DNA of 64,000 nt from Flavobacterium ovatum. GTDB taxonomy: Bacteria > Bacteroidota > Bacteroidia > Flavobacteriales > Flavobacteriaceae. Positions 52,983 to 60,729 of this stretch are shown piece after piece (within the stretch, counting starts at the first letter, position 1; each line of letters opens with the position of its first letter). The stretch spans positions 1,612,001 to 1,676,000 of the forward strand of contig NZ_CP160035.1 in NCBI RefSeq assembly GCF_040703125.1, given 5' to 3'. The translations under genes were made by a program, and so were the position numbers. Below the pieces are notes generated by a model. It was not told where the DNA came from. It searched no databases and was given only the letters and a program-made list of their open reading frames with translations.

Positions 52983-53903
52983 TTATTTATTTTTATTTTG
53001 TTGTTGTTTTTTTCTTTTTCCAATGATGTAAAATACGGCAAACAGTAAGATAACGATTCCTACGGCAATAATTGCATAATACAATCTATTTTGAGTCTTG
53101 TCTACTTCAGCTTGATTTTGCGCATTGAGGTCGTGTTGTTCCGTTTTGATCTCAATACTGTCGCTTAATGAAGCTACAGATGAATTGATGTTGTTTATAT
53201 TAGTAGTAAGACTTGATATTTTTGAATCAATTATGCTAATTTGTTCTGCAATTTTAGACTCTTCTTCTTTTGCAAATTCTCCAAAAATTTCTTGGGCATT
53301 ATAATCTTCTCTAATTTTTTTACTCAAAAATTCACGTTGATCAATAATAGAAATCACTTGTTCTTCTACATCCGAAATATTTCTATTCAAAGCTTTTACT
53401 TTACGTTTTTGTTCGTTGATTTTACCATTGATAGTTCCAAGTAAGCTGTCAGTTTTTGCAAATTCTTTTGGTGCTGCTCCTTTGTCATATAGCGCTTTAT
53501 GCTGTGCATCATAGACTACTTTTTCTTGATTTAGTAAATCAATCTTTTTAGTGGCCAATTCCATTTCTTTCTTTTGTAGTGCAACTTGTTCTTCTATATT
53601 CTCTTTTTGACCTTTAAGTTCATTTAGTTTTAAATTCACACCCTGAATTCCTTTGTCAATTTTAGAATCGTTCATTCTTGCCATTGATTCTTTAGTACTT
53701 TTCAACACATTTAATAAGGAATCTTTTTTTCTAGAAAGCGCAATGATTTGTAGCTTTATTTCTTCTTGCTCTTCCAGCGTCTTATTTAGTTGTGAATTGG
53801 TCTGAACAATTTCTTTTTGGATTATGGGGTTGTCCGTGTCTTGTTTTTTAGCACAAGAGTTTAATAAAAGTAAGGATAATGCGAGTAAAGTTATTTTTTT
53901 CAT
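52983..53903 (-). CDS. Coiled-coil lipoprotein with C-terminal membrane helix (306 aa)
   Basis: Begins with a lipoprotein signal (LLLLNSC, lipidation near residue 17). About 240 residues of almost continuous coiled coil follow (for example LKGQKENIEEQVALQKKEM, VKALNRNISDVEEQVIS), then one transmembrane helix near the C terminus (YYAIIAVGIVILLFAVFYIIG) and a basic tail (KRKKQQQNKNK). If the lipid goes to the outer membrane, the chain would cross the periplasm and anchor in the inner membrane with the basic tail inside. No family recognised. First gene of the leftward operon, about 30 bases from its predicted ECF promoter. Confidence 0.85.
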   Translation of the reverse strand: MKKITLLALSLLLLNSCAKKQDTDNPIIQKEIVQTNSQLNKTLEEQEEIKLQIIALSRKKDSLLNVLKSTKESMARMNDSKIDKGIQGVNLKLNELKGQKENIEEQVALQKKEMELATKKIDLLNQEKVVYDAQHKALYDKGAAPKEFAKTDSLLGTINGKINEQKRKVKALNRNISDVEEQVISIIDQREFLSKKIREDYNAQEIFGEFAKEEESKIAEQISIIDSKISSLTTNINNINSSVASLSDSIEIKTEQHDLNAQNQAEVDKTQNRLYYAIIAVGIVILLFAVFYIIGKRKKQQQNKNK

Positions 53904-53932
53904 AGCGTGAATATTTAAACGATTTATAATTA

Positions 53933-53958
53933 AGACACATAAAAAACGGATAGGTCAC
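53933..53958 (-). promoter_or_regulatory. Predicted ECF promoter of the leftward envelope operon
   Basis: Reverse strand: GTGAC (53958-53954), 15 bases, GTGTCT (53938-53933), then TAATTATAA. Identical elements and spacing occur at 53981-54006 and 55164-55189. The predicted start of transcription is about 20-25 bases before the lipoprotein ATG at 53903. Confidence 0.7.
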
Positions 53959-53980
53959 ATTTATTTTCAAAATAAAAAAA

Positions 53981-54006
53981 GTGACTTTTTTGTCAATTGA
54001 GTGTCT
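53981..54006 (+). promoter_or_regulatory. Predicted ECF promoter of the OmpA-sigma operon
   Basis: GTGAC-TTTTT, 15 bases in total to GTGTCT, then TAATTATAA: the mirror image of the leftward promoter. The leader to the ATG at 54114 would be about 100 bases. Confidence 0.7.
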
Positions 54007-54113
54007 TAATTATAAGTTGTTCACAAAAAGGGACTGCTAAAGGAAATAAAATTCAGTATAATTGAAGTCTTGGATTTTATTTTGATTAAATTCAACAAAT
54101 AATATAGTATCGT

Positions 54114-55133
54114 ATGAAAACAAAAATAACCTTTATCCTTTTACTTGCTACTACAGTGTTTTTTGGACAAAACCAACAAACAGGCGAGATAGCCATTTCC
54201 AAAACACATTTGATTTCGATTTTGCAAAAATTTAAAACTCAAAATCCTATAGCAGTTGATAAACCAGTAGTCGTAACAGCAGTTGTACTGGCCAATAAAA
54301 CTATAGGAAATGATAGTGTAATGCGTAGAGTGCGTGCTTTAGAAAACGAGTTAGTGGTTTTACGTGCTAAAATTGATTCGGCAGCAAAGCAAACTGTTGT
54401 TCATGATACAGTAGTTGTGACTTCGCCGAAAACAATAGTAGTGAGAGATACAGTCTATAGTACTGTTGCAAATGCAAGTAATACTCAAAAAGCTCCTCTT
54501 GTCAATGATGAAAATAAAAATTACGAGCAACAATTAAATGCTTTAAATACGAAGTATGATGCTTTATTGCGTAATCAAGAAAAGTTATTGGCATTGCAAA
54601 AATTAAATATGATTGCGGTCCCCGCTGGGGTTGCTGTAGTTTCGAATAAAGAGACTAAACCAGTTGAAAAGCCAATAACTGTGGCTGCTGTAAAACCGAT
54701 TTCTAGTTTGGTTGTTGTAACAGATTCAACAACGATTCAAACTGCTGACACTACTATTAAGCCAGCGCCTACACCTGTTACAGCCAAAGAGGTCCTAGAA
54801 GCAAAATACGCGAAAACTCAAGCTCAGGTGTTTTTTGATAATAATTCTTTCAAAATGGGAAGTACTGATGCCTTGCGACTAGAACAGTTAGTGAAAGATT
54901 TGAAAGAAAATGATAGTTTGTCGGTGTTTCTGGAAGGCTATACTAGTAAATCAGGTAATGCCGATTATAATAATAAATTGTCTTTATTGCGTAATAATGC
55001 TGTGAAGCAATTTTTATTAGAAAAGGGGATTTCAGCAAAAAGGATATCTTCTCAGCATCATGGTGTGGATACCAACAGTACAAATGAAGCTGCAGCCCGT
55101 AGAGTGGATGTGAGCTTTGATGTTAAAGATTAA
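54114..55133 (+). CDS. OmpA-like peptidoglycan-binding protein (339 aa)
   Basis: Signal peptide (about 1-19, ending TVFFGQ), then a helical and proline/valine-rich middle with a coiled coil (RRVRALENELVVLRAKI and YEQQLNALNTKYDALLRNQEKLLALQ). A C-terminal OmpA domain follows (about 235-339, QVFFDNNSFKMGSTDALRL, VFLEGYTSKSGNADYNNKLSLLRNNAVKQFL, AARRVDVSF). No N-terminal barrel is seen, so it is a soluble or coiled-coil linker bound to peptidoglycan. First gene of the rightward arm of the ECF module, 80 bases before the sigma gene. Confidence 0.9.
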   Translation: MKTKITFILLLATTVFFGQNQQTGEIAISKTHLISILQKFKTQNPIAVDKPVVVTAVVLANKTIGNDSVMRRVRALENELVVLRAKIDSAAKQTVVHDTVVVTSPKTIVVRDTVYSTVANASNTQKAPLVNDENKNYEQQLNALNTKYDALLRNQEKLLALQKLNMIAVPAGVAVVSNKETKPVEKPITVAAVKPISSLVVVTDSTTIQTADTTIKPAPTPVTAKEVLEAKYAKTQAQVFFDNNSFKMGSTDALRLEQLVKDLKENDSLSVFLEGYTSKSGNADYNNKLSLLRNNAVKQFLLEKGISAKRISSQHHGVDTNSTNEAAARRVDVSFDVKD

Positions 55134-55163
55134 TCTAAGGGCTTAATTTATTTTCAATTTATA

Positions 55164-55189
55164 GTGACCTTTTAATTATTGTTGTGTCT
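55164..55189 (+). promoter_or_regulatory. Predicted autoregulatory ECF promoter
   Basis: GTGAC-CTTTT (from 55164), 15 bases, GTGTCT (55184-55189), then AAAC. It has the same elements and spacing as the two divergent promoters 1.2 kb upstream. The sigma gene GTG start is at 55213, 24 bases on. Confidence 0.7.
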
Positions 55190-55212
55190 AAACTTCATAA
55201 AGTATATATAAA

Positions 55213-55776
55213 GTGGAAAAATACGATAGTGTGACTGATGAAGAATTAGCCTCAAAAATTGGCAAAACGAATGATACAGTTTTGTTTGGTGTTTTATATG
55301 ATCGATATGAGCATTTGGTTTATAATAAATGCTACGGATTTGTTCGCTCGGTAGATGAAGCCAAAGATCTTACACAAGATGTTTTTTTGCATGTATTTGT
55401 AAAGGTTTCTTCTTTCAATGGGAGATCTAAATTTTCAACATGGTTGTATTCTGTTACTTATAATTTTTGTGTCAATTATTTAAGTCGTGATAAAGAGCGT
55501 CAAATTTCGACTCATTCTAATCAAATAGAAGAACAATATAATTTAGCCATTGAAATTAATGATTTTAGTTTGTATCAGATGCAAGTCCATAAACTAGAAA
55601 AAGCGTTGCTATTAATACCTCCTGAAGACCGCATGATTCTGCAAATGAAATACCAAGACGATGTTCCGATAAAAGAGCTTCAAGAAGTATTAGGATTATC
55701 AGAAAGTGCCGTCAAAATGAGGCTCTCTCGTGCAAAAGTTAAGATAGCTGAAGTGTATAATAATTTAGATATATAA
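55213..55776 (+). CDS. ECF-type RNA polymerase sigma factor
   Basis: Sigma-70 family ECF protein of 187 residues with region 2 (LYDRYEHLVYNKCYGFVRSVDEAKDLTQDVFLHVF, SKFSTWLYSVTYNFCVNYL) and region 4 (LLIPPEDRMILQMKYQDDVPIKELQEVLGLSESAVKMRLSRAK). It starts at GTG. The promoter upstream has the same GTGAC-N15-GTGTCT as the two envelope operons, suggesting it activates itself and them. A 67-residue gene follows one base after the stop, where an anti-sigma gene would be expected. Confidence 0.95.
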   Translation: MEKYDSVTDEELASKIGKTNDTVLFGVLYDRYEHLVYNKCYGFVRSVDEAKDLTQDVFLHVFVKVSSFNGRSKFSTWLYSVTYNFCVNYLSRDKERQISTHSNQIEEQYNLAIEINDFSLYQMQVHKLEKALLLIPPEDRMILQMKYQDDVPIKELQEVLGLSESAVKMRLSRAKVKIAEVYNNLDI

Positions 55777-55777
55777 T

Positions 55778-55981
55778 ATGGAGAATGAGAACCCTTTTAA
55801 AAAAATAGGACTTCCACCGCAAGAAGTACCTAAGGAGTTAAAGCAAAAGGTAATGGACGATGTCAATACAGTTAAGTTTATCATGGAAGTTACCAGTTTG
55901 TTTTCGTCAAACTATGCTGAAACGATAGAGAGTATGTTTAAGACCAAAAATAATAATAACAATAATGATACAAATAAATAG
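55778..55981 (+). CDS. 67-residue protein, candidate regulator of the ECF sigma factor
   Basis: Small soluble protein without a membrane helix: NPFKKIGLPPQEVPKELKQKVM, then a predicted helix (DDVNTVKFIMEVTSLFSSNYAETIESMF) and a low-complexity asparagine-rich tail. It begins one base after the sigma factor stop and ends three bases before the channel gene, so it is made with the sigma factor. Position suggests a compact anti-sigma or partner, but no domain is recognised. The tail runs on AAT/AAC codons. Confidence 0.75.
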   Translation: MENENPFKKIGLPPQEVPKELKQKVMDDVNTVKFIMEVTSLFSSNYAETIESMFKTKNNNNNNDTNK

Positions 55982-55984
55982 AAT

Positions 55985-56812
55985 ATGGAAGTTATAGACC
56001 AATTAAGATCAGATACATTAAACACGGTTAATACACTTTTCTTTAAAATAGGCGAAGGTATAATTAGTTTTATATATGCTCTACTTGTTTTAGTAATAGG
56101 TTGGGCAATTTCAAAAGGAGTGATTTTTATTCTTCGTAAGGCGCTTGCAGTTTCTAGTATTGATAAGTTAGGAGGTAAAATCAATGAATCTGATTTGTTT
56201 GGCAATTCAGATTATAAAATTAATATATCCGAAATAATCTTAGGGTTCGTACGCTGGATCTTGATTTTGGTATTTATGATTATCGCTGCGGATGTTATGC
56301 AGTGGACTATTATCTCTGTCGAAATAAGTAATTTACTGCGTTATTTACCACGATTATTCAGCGCATTAGCACTTTTTATGATAGGAATTTACATTGCGAA
56401 TTTTGTTAGAAAAGCTATATACGGTTTGTTTACTTCCTTGAATATGAGTGGAGCAAAAGTAATTAGCAGTATAGCATTTTATGGAATTGCAATTTTAGTA
56501 ACCATCACAGCACTCAATCAAGCAGGGGTAGATACTACAATTGTTACTAATAATGTTACGATCATTCTAGGAGCTTTTTTATTGACCTTTGCGTTGGCCT
56601 TTGGCTTAGGTTCCAAAGATGTTATTACCAACTTATTATTAACTTTTTATGCTAGAAAAAATTATACCATTGGCGAAAAAATTAAAACAGAAGGATATGA
56701 AGGTGAGATTGTCGCAATAGACAATATAAGTATGACTTTAAAGACAGCAACAGGAAAAGTAATTATTCCTATACTCGATATCGTAGAAAATACGGTTGAA
56801 GTAAAAGAATAG
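55985..56812 (+). CDS. MscS-like mechanosensitive channel family protein (275 aa)
   Basis: Small-conductance mechanosensitive channel relative. Four or so membrane helices (GIISFIYALLVLVIGWAIS, ILGFVRWILILVFMIIAAD, LPRLFSALALFMIGIYIANFV, ILVTITALNQAGV) precede the pore-helix region (AFLLTFALAFGLGSKDVI) and a short beta domain (KNYTIGEKIKTEGYEGEIVAIDNISMTLKT, VIIPI). The C-terminal beta/alpha domain of E. coli MscS is missing, as in TM-helix/MscS short forms. Co-encoded with the ECF sigma factor, it hints at an osmotic or envelope-tension role. Confidence 0.88.
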   Translation: MEVIDQLRSDTLNTVNTLFFKIGEGIISFIYALLVLVIGWAISKGVIFILRKALAVSSIDKLGGKINESDLFGNSDYKINISEIILGFVRWILILVFMIIAADVMQWTIISVEISNLLRYLPRLFSALALFMIGIYIANFVRKAIYGLFTSLNMSGAKVISSIAFYGIAILVTITALNQAGVDTTIVTNNVTIILGAFLLTFALAFGLGSKDVITNLLLTFYARKNYTIGEKIKTEGYEGEIVAIDNISMTLKTATGKVIIPILDIVENTVEVKE

Positions 56813-56859
56813 TTTTAAAAGAGAATGTGATTTTTGCTAACCATTAAAAAATAAACAAC

Positions 56860-57690
56860 ATGAAAAATAAACTACTAGCTCTTTTTTTACTACTATTTTT
56901 CATCTCATTAGAAGCACAAAAAAAGACAAAGATAAAAGGAGATAAAATTGTTCTAGAAAAAACACAAACTCTAAGCGGGTTTGATGCCATCGAGATTTAT
57001 GATAATCTTGAGGTAACTTTTACAGCGGGAAATTTGAGTAATAATTATTTACTAAAAGCCGACTCTAATTTACATGATGTAGTGAAATTTGATGTTACGG
57101 ATAGTATACTAAAAATAAGAACTACAGCAAAAATTGTTTCAAAAAAGCAACTTGAAATTGTTTTGAATGTAACCACCATTCATGCTATAAAGCTCTATAA
57201 TGATGCTAAAATTAAACAATTAGGTTCACTGGTTGTAGCCGAAGATTTTGATATTTTGGGTAAAGACGATTCAAAAATGAAATTGAATATCAGCGCTAAA
57301 AACATCAATTTCAGTCTTAGCAACAAAGCAGATGCCGAAGTAGATTTGCAAGCCGAGACTATAAAAATGATTTTAAGCGACAAAGGTGATGCAAAGGTGA
57401 TCCTAAAAACAACTGCTCTAGACTTGCAGATGTATAAAGATGCTGATCTTACCGCAAGCGGTGATGCCGAAGACTTAAAATTAAGTATGGTGGGTAAGCC
57501 TGTTCTGAAAGCCGAAAAATTAATGACTCGAACGGCAGATGTTAAGCAGCAAGATGGTTCGGAAGCAACGCTAAGCTGCTCAAAAGAAATCGGTGTCTTC
57601 CTCGAAGGGAAATCAAAACTCTACCTGTACAATACTCCAAACGTAACTATGAACGGAATTCATGGAAAATCGGAGTTGTTGAAGAGATAA
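56860..57690 (+). CDS. Secreted DUF2807 (GIN domain) protein
   Basis: Signal peptide (about 1-19, LFLLLFFISLEAQ) followed by a right-handed beta-helix-like DUF2807 domain (about 35-260). Visible motifs include LSGFDAIEIYDNLEVTFTAG at the start and repeated short strands (LYNDAKIKQLGSL, MYKDADLTASGDAEDLKLSM, KSKLYLYNTPNVTM). DUF2807 proteins in Bacteroidota are periplasmic or surface proteins of unknown function, often beside regulators. Last gene of the rightward arm, closed by a terminator. Confidence 0.88.
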   Translation: MKNKLLALFLLLFFISLEAQKKTKIKGDKIVLEKTQTLSGFDAIEIYDNLEVTFTAGNLSNNYLLKADSNLHDVVKFDVTDSILKIRTTAKIVSKKQLEIVLNVTTIHAIKLYNDAKIKQLGSLVVAEDFDILGKDDSKMKLNISAKNINFSLSNKADAEVDLQAETIKMILSDKGDAKVILKTTALDLQMYKDADLTASGDAEDLKLSMVGKPVLKAEKLMTRTADVKQQDGSEATLSCSKEIGVFLEGKSKLYLYNTPNVTMNGIHGKSELLKR

Positions 57691-57715
57691 GCCTTACTAT
57701 GATAAATAAATAGTT

Positions 57716-57747
57716 AAATCCCGTTTCGTATTGAAACGGGATTTTTT
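57716..57747 (+). terminator. Terminator of the ECF operon
   Basis: AAATCCCGTTTC and GAAACGGGATTT form the stem, followed by T5. It lies 26 bases after the DUF2807 gene stop. Confidence 0.93.
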
Positions 57748-57829
57748 GTTTTCGGGTTGTCTTGATAATGCTTTAGTTTACCAATTCGCCGCATGAGGGA
57801 TTACTTCACTTGGCTTTTATTTTTATTAG

Positions 57830-57960
57830 GAGTTCAGCGAACTACGCTTGAAGCTAGCTACCGAAGTAGCGCGTATAGCCCGACGGCAGCAAATATAAGG
57901 GGGTTTATAGTAAGTGATATATATGAGCCCTTATCTTTGCTGGCGGCATGCCCAAATAAA
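57830..57960. repeat. GC-rich inverted-repeat element between convergent genes
   Basis: CGGCAGCAAATATAAGGG (57884-57901) pairs with CCCTTATCTTTGCTGGCGG (57928-57946), with flanking GTATAGCCCGA. It is GC-rich against its surroundings and resembles repeat elements found between flavobacterial genes. A frame through it (57793-58023) is not a gene. The rest of the 57.69-58.03 gap holds only the two terminators. Confidence 0.65.
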
Positions 57961-57962
57961 AC

Positions 57963-57998
57963 AAAAATCCCGTTTCAAATGAATGAAACGGGATTTTT
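57963..57998 (-). terminator. Terminator of pnp
   Basis: AAAAATCCCGTTTC and GAAACGGGATTTTT flank an eight-base loop. On the reverse strand the T run lies at 57961-57967. The stem core is the same as at 57716 and 49381. Confidence 0.9.
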
Positions 57999-58029
57999 TA
58001 TAAATAAACCTTTAGTAAACTAAGATTGA

Positions 58030-60171
58030 TTACTCTGGTCTTGCCTCGCGTGGAGGTCTAGCGATAAGTGCTTTTCTTGACACTTTTTCTTTTCTAGTTT
58101 TTGGATCCATACCTAAGTATTTCACTTCAAAAACGTCACCCATGTTCACTACATCAGAAACGTTTTCTGTGCGTTCCCAAGCTAACTCAGATACGTGTAA
58201 TAAAACTTCGTTTCCTGGAGCTGATGTATATTCTACAACTGCACCAAAATCTAGCATTTTGATTACTTTCACTTCGTAAGACTCGTTCATTTGTGGTTTG
58301 AAAGTGATTGACTTGATTTTAGCCAATACTGCTTCGATTCCAGCAGGGTCTGTTCCTAGAATTTCAATAACTCCTTCTTCAGTAGCAGGATCTTCATTGA
58401 TAACAATTGTAGTTCCAGTAGATTTTTGTAATTCTTGAATCACTTTTCCACCAGGTCCGATCAAGGCTCCAATGAATGCATTAGGAATTCTTCTTGTAAT
58501 GATTTTTGGAGCGTAAGTTTTAACACCTTCTTTTGGAGTAGCCAAAGTTTCGATTAGTTTTCCAAGGATATGCAAACGACCGTCACGAGCTTGCGCCAAT
58601 GCTGCTTCCATAATCTCGTATTTCAAACCGTCAATTTTGATGTCCATTTGACAAGCTGTGATACCTACAGATGTTCCAGTTACTTTAAAGTCCATGTCTC
58701 CTAAGTGATCTTCGTCACCCAAAATATCAGACAATACTGCGTAACGATCCCCGTCAGTAATTAATCCCATAGCGATTCCAGAAACTGGACGAATCATTTG
58801 AATACCAGCATCCATCAAAGATAGAGTTCCAGCACAAACAGTTGCCATAGAAGAAGAACCATTCGATTCTAATACTTCAGAAACCACACGAATTGTATAA
58901 GGACAATCGCTAGGAATCATATTTTTTAACGCTCTTTGCGCTAAGTTTCCGTGACCAACTTCTCTTCTTGAAGTTCCTCTCAAAGGACGAGCTTCACCAG
59001 TAGAAAAAGGAGGGAAGTTATAGTGCAAGTAGAATTTTTCTTCACCTTGTTGAGATGGAGAGTCAATTTGGTTTGCTTCTCTAGAAGTCCCTAAAGTTGC
59101 TGTTGCCAAGGCTTGAGTTTCTCCACGTGTAAACAATGCAGATCCGTGTACAGATGGTAAGTAATCTACTTCACACCAGATTGGTCTGATTTCTGTAGTT
59201 TTTCTTCCGTCCAAACGTGTTCCTAAATCTAGGGTTACGTTACGAACTGCTTCTTTGTTTGTTTTCTTGAAGTATTTAGAAACTAATTCTCCATCTACAG
59301 CCAATTCTTCTTCTGTAAACAAAGCTTTAACTTCTTCTTTCACTTCGTCAAATGCAGCTGTACGTTCTTGTTTAGAAGAACCTTTGCTTGCAATAGCGTA
59401 TATTTTATCGTAAGATGCTGCTTTTACTTTAGCGTATATAGCTTCATCTTCTCTTTCTCCTTCGTAGGTACGAACTTCTTTTTTACCAAAAGCAGCTTGT
59501 AAACGTAGTTGAGCAGAAATTTGATTTTTGATATGTCCGTGAGCAAATTTAATTGCTTCTACCATTTCAGCTTCTGAGATTTCTTTCATTTCACCTTCTA
59601 CCATTGCGATAGAGTCCATAGAAGCTCCAATCATCATATCGATGTCAGATAAGTCTAATTGTGCACGGCTTGGGTTGATGATGAATTGTCCGTCGATACG
59701 ACCAACTCTAGCTTCAGAGATTAATGTTTCGAAAGGAATGTCAGATAGTGCTAATGCTGCTGACGCTGCTAAACCTGCTAATGCATCCGGCATTACATCT
59801 TCGTCATAAGACATTAACTGAATCATAACTTGTACTTCTGCATGGTAGTCGGATGGGAAAAGTGGACGTAAAACACGGTCAACAAGACGCATTGTTAATA
59901 CTTCACTATCACTTGGTCTAGCTTCTCTCTTGAAGAAACCACCTGGAAAACGTCCAGCTGCAGCAAATTTTTCGCGGTAATCTACCGTTAATGGTAAAAA
60001 GTCGATACCAGGACTTGCTTTTCTTGAAGATACTACTGTTCCTAAAATTACAGTTTTTCCTATTCTAATTACTACAGATCCGTCAGCTTGTTTAGCCAAA
60101 CGACCTGTTTCGATTGTGATGTTTCTTCCATCACCTAAATCGATGTTTTCTACAAATAATTGTGGAATCAT
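58030..60171 (-). CDS. pnp: Polynucleotide phosphorylase
   Basis: Phosphorolytic 3'-5' exoribonuclease of 713 residues. It has two RNase PH domains (first about 10-210 with [15 protein letters not shown], second about 310-540 with [13 protein letters not shown] and [19 protein letters not shown]), a KH domain (about 560-615, [16 protein letters not shown]) and an S1 RNA-binding domain (about 630-700, [24 protein letters not shown]). It lies downstream of rpsO on the same strand, the common bacterial arrangement. Confidence 0.97.
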   Translation of the reverse strand: MIPQLFVENIDLGDGRNITIETGRLAKQADGSVVIRIGKTVILGTVVSSRKASPGIDFLPLTVDYREKFAAAGRFPGGFFKREARPSDSEVLTMRLVDRVLRPLFPSDYHAEVQVMIQLMSYDEDVMPDALAGLAASAALALSDIPFETLISEARVGRIDGQFIINPSRAQLDLSDIDMMIGASMDSIAMVEGEMKEISEAEMVEAIKFAHGHIKNQISAQLRLQAAFGKKEVRTYEGEREDEAIYAKVKAASYDKIYAIASKGSSKQERTAAFDEVKEEVKALFTEEELAVDGELVSKYFKKTNKEAVRNVTLDLGTRLDGRKTTEIRPIWCEVDYLPSVHGSALFTRGETQALATATLGTSREANQIDSPSQQGEEKFYLHYNFPPFSTGEARPLRGTSRREVGHGNLAQRALKNMIPSDCPYTIRVVSEVLESNGSSSMATVCAGTLSLMDAGIQMIRPVSGIAMGLITDGDRYAVLSDILGDEDHLGDMDFKVTGTSVGITACQMDIKIDGLKYEIMEAALAQARDGRLHILGKLIETLATPKEGVKTYAPKIITRRIPNAFIGALIGPGGKVIQELQKSTGTTIVINEDPATEEGVIEILGTDPAGIEAVLAKIKSITFKPQMNESYEVKVIKMLDFGAVVEYTSAPGNEVLLHVSELAWERTENVSDVVNMGDVFEVKYLGMDPKTRKEKVSRKALIARPPREARPE

Positions 60172-60317
60172 AAATTTTTGTTTTTTTTGGTTATTAAAAA
60201 AATGGATAACTAGTTGTGTTGTAGTTGCTGCGCGTAGTTAATGCGTAAAATCCAATGAAAAACCAAAACTTTTTTTATTCAATGTAATTTCCTAAAATAC
60301 ATTAGGACTATAAAAAC

Positions 60318-60346
60318 AAAAAGAGGTACTTACGCACCTCTTTTTT
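60318..60346 (-). terminator. Terminator between rpsO and pnp
   Basis: AAAAAGAGGT and ACCTCTTTTTT form a stem with an eight-base loop just after rpsO. On the reverse strand it carries a T tract. Read-through into pnp remains possible, with about 145 bases between this stem and the pnp start. Confidence 0.85.
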
Positions 60347-60353
60347 ATATTGA

Positions 60354-60620
60354 TTATTTTCTGATACCCAATACTTTGATAATCTCACGATATCTGTTGA
60401 TTTCTTTCTTTTTCAAGTAATCTAGTAAAGATCTTCTTTTACCTACTAGTAATACTAATGAACGCTCTGTGTTATAATCGTGACGATTTTTTTTCAAGTG
60501 CTCAGTTAAATGTGCAATTCTGAAAGTGAATAAAGCGATTTGCGCTTCAGCTTTTCCAGTGTTTGATTTTTCTCCGTGTTGTGCGAAGATTTCTTCTTTT
60601 ACTTCTTTAGTTAAATACAT
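60354..60620 (-). CDS. rpsO: Ribosomal protein S15
   Basis: Small-subunit protein of 88 residues that binds 16S rRNA early in assembly. It has the typical sequence GKSNTGKAEAQIALFTFRIAHLTEHLKKNRHDYNTERSLVLLVGKRRSLLDYLKK, with the conserved GSxE-like opening (here NTGKAEAQ) and the RxxLxxxVGKRRxLLxYL core. It is transcribed ahead of pnp. Confidence 0.97.
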   Translation of the reverse strand: MYLTKEVKEEIFAQHGEKSNTGKAEAQIALFTFRIAHLTEHLKKNRHDYNTERSLVLLVGKRRSLLDYLKKKEINRYREIIKVLGIRK

Positions 60621-60693
60621 TCCAATATTATTTAATGATTATTATGTATGTCTATACAGTTATTGTACGACGGGTGCAAAAGTAATAAATAAT

Positions 60694-60722
60694 TATGAGT
60701 TATGAGTTATGAGTTATAAGTT
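60694..60722. repeat. Short tandem repeat (ATGAGTT)
   Basis: Three full ATGAGTT units and a degenerate fourth (ATAAGTT), immediately downstream of the TonB-domain gene and upstream of rpsO. It is a simple sequence repeat with slippage potential and no visible coding role. Confidence 0.85.
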
Positions 60723-60729
60723 TTTTTTG

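Larger units (their letters stand above)
53924..54015. repeat. Nested palindrome in the divergent envelope-module promoter
   Basis: TTATAATTAAGACAC at 53924-53938 and GTGTCTTAATTATAA at 54001-54015 are perfect 15-base inverted repeats. Inside them GTCAC-ATTTATTTT and AATAAA-AAA-GTGAC (53954-53985) form a second inverted pair. Each half therefore contains the same two promoter elements reading outward. Confidence 0.92.

Noticed and set aside
57793..58023. Forward frame of 76 residues
   Set aside because: It runs across the GC-rich inverted-repeat element and the pnp terminator. Composition and position show that it is not a gene.
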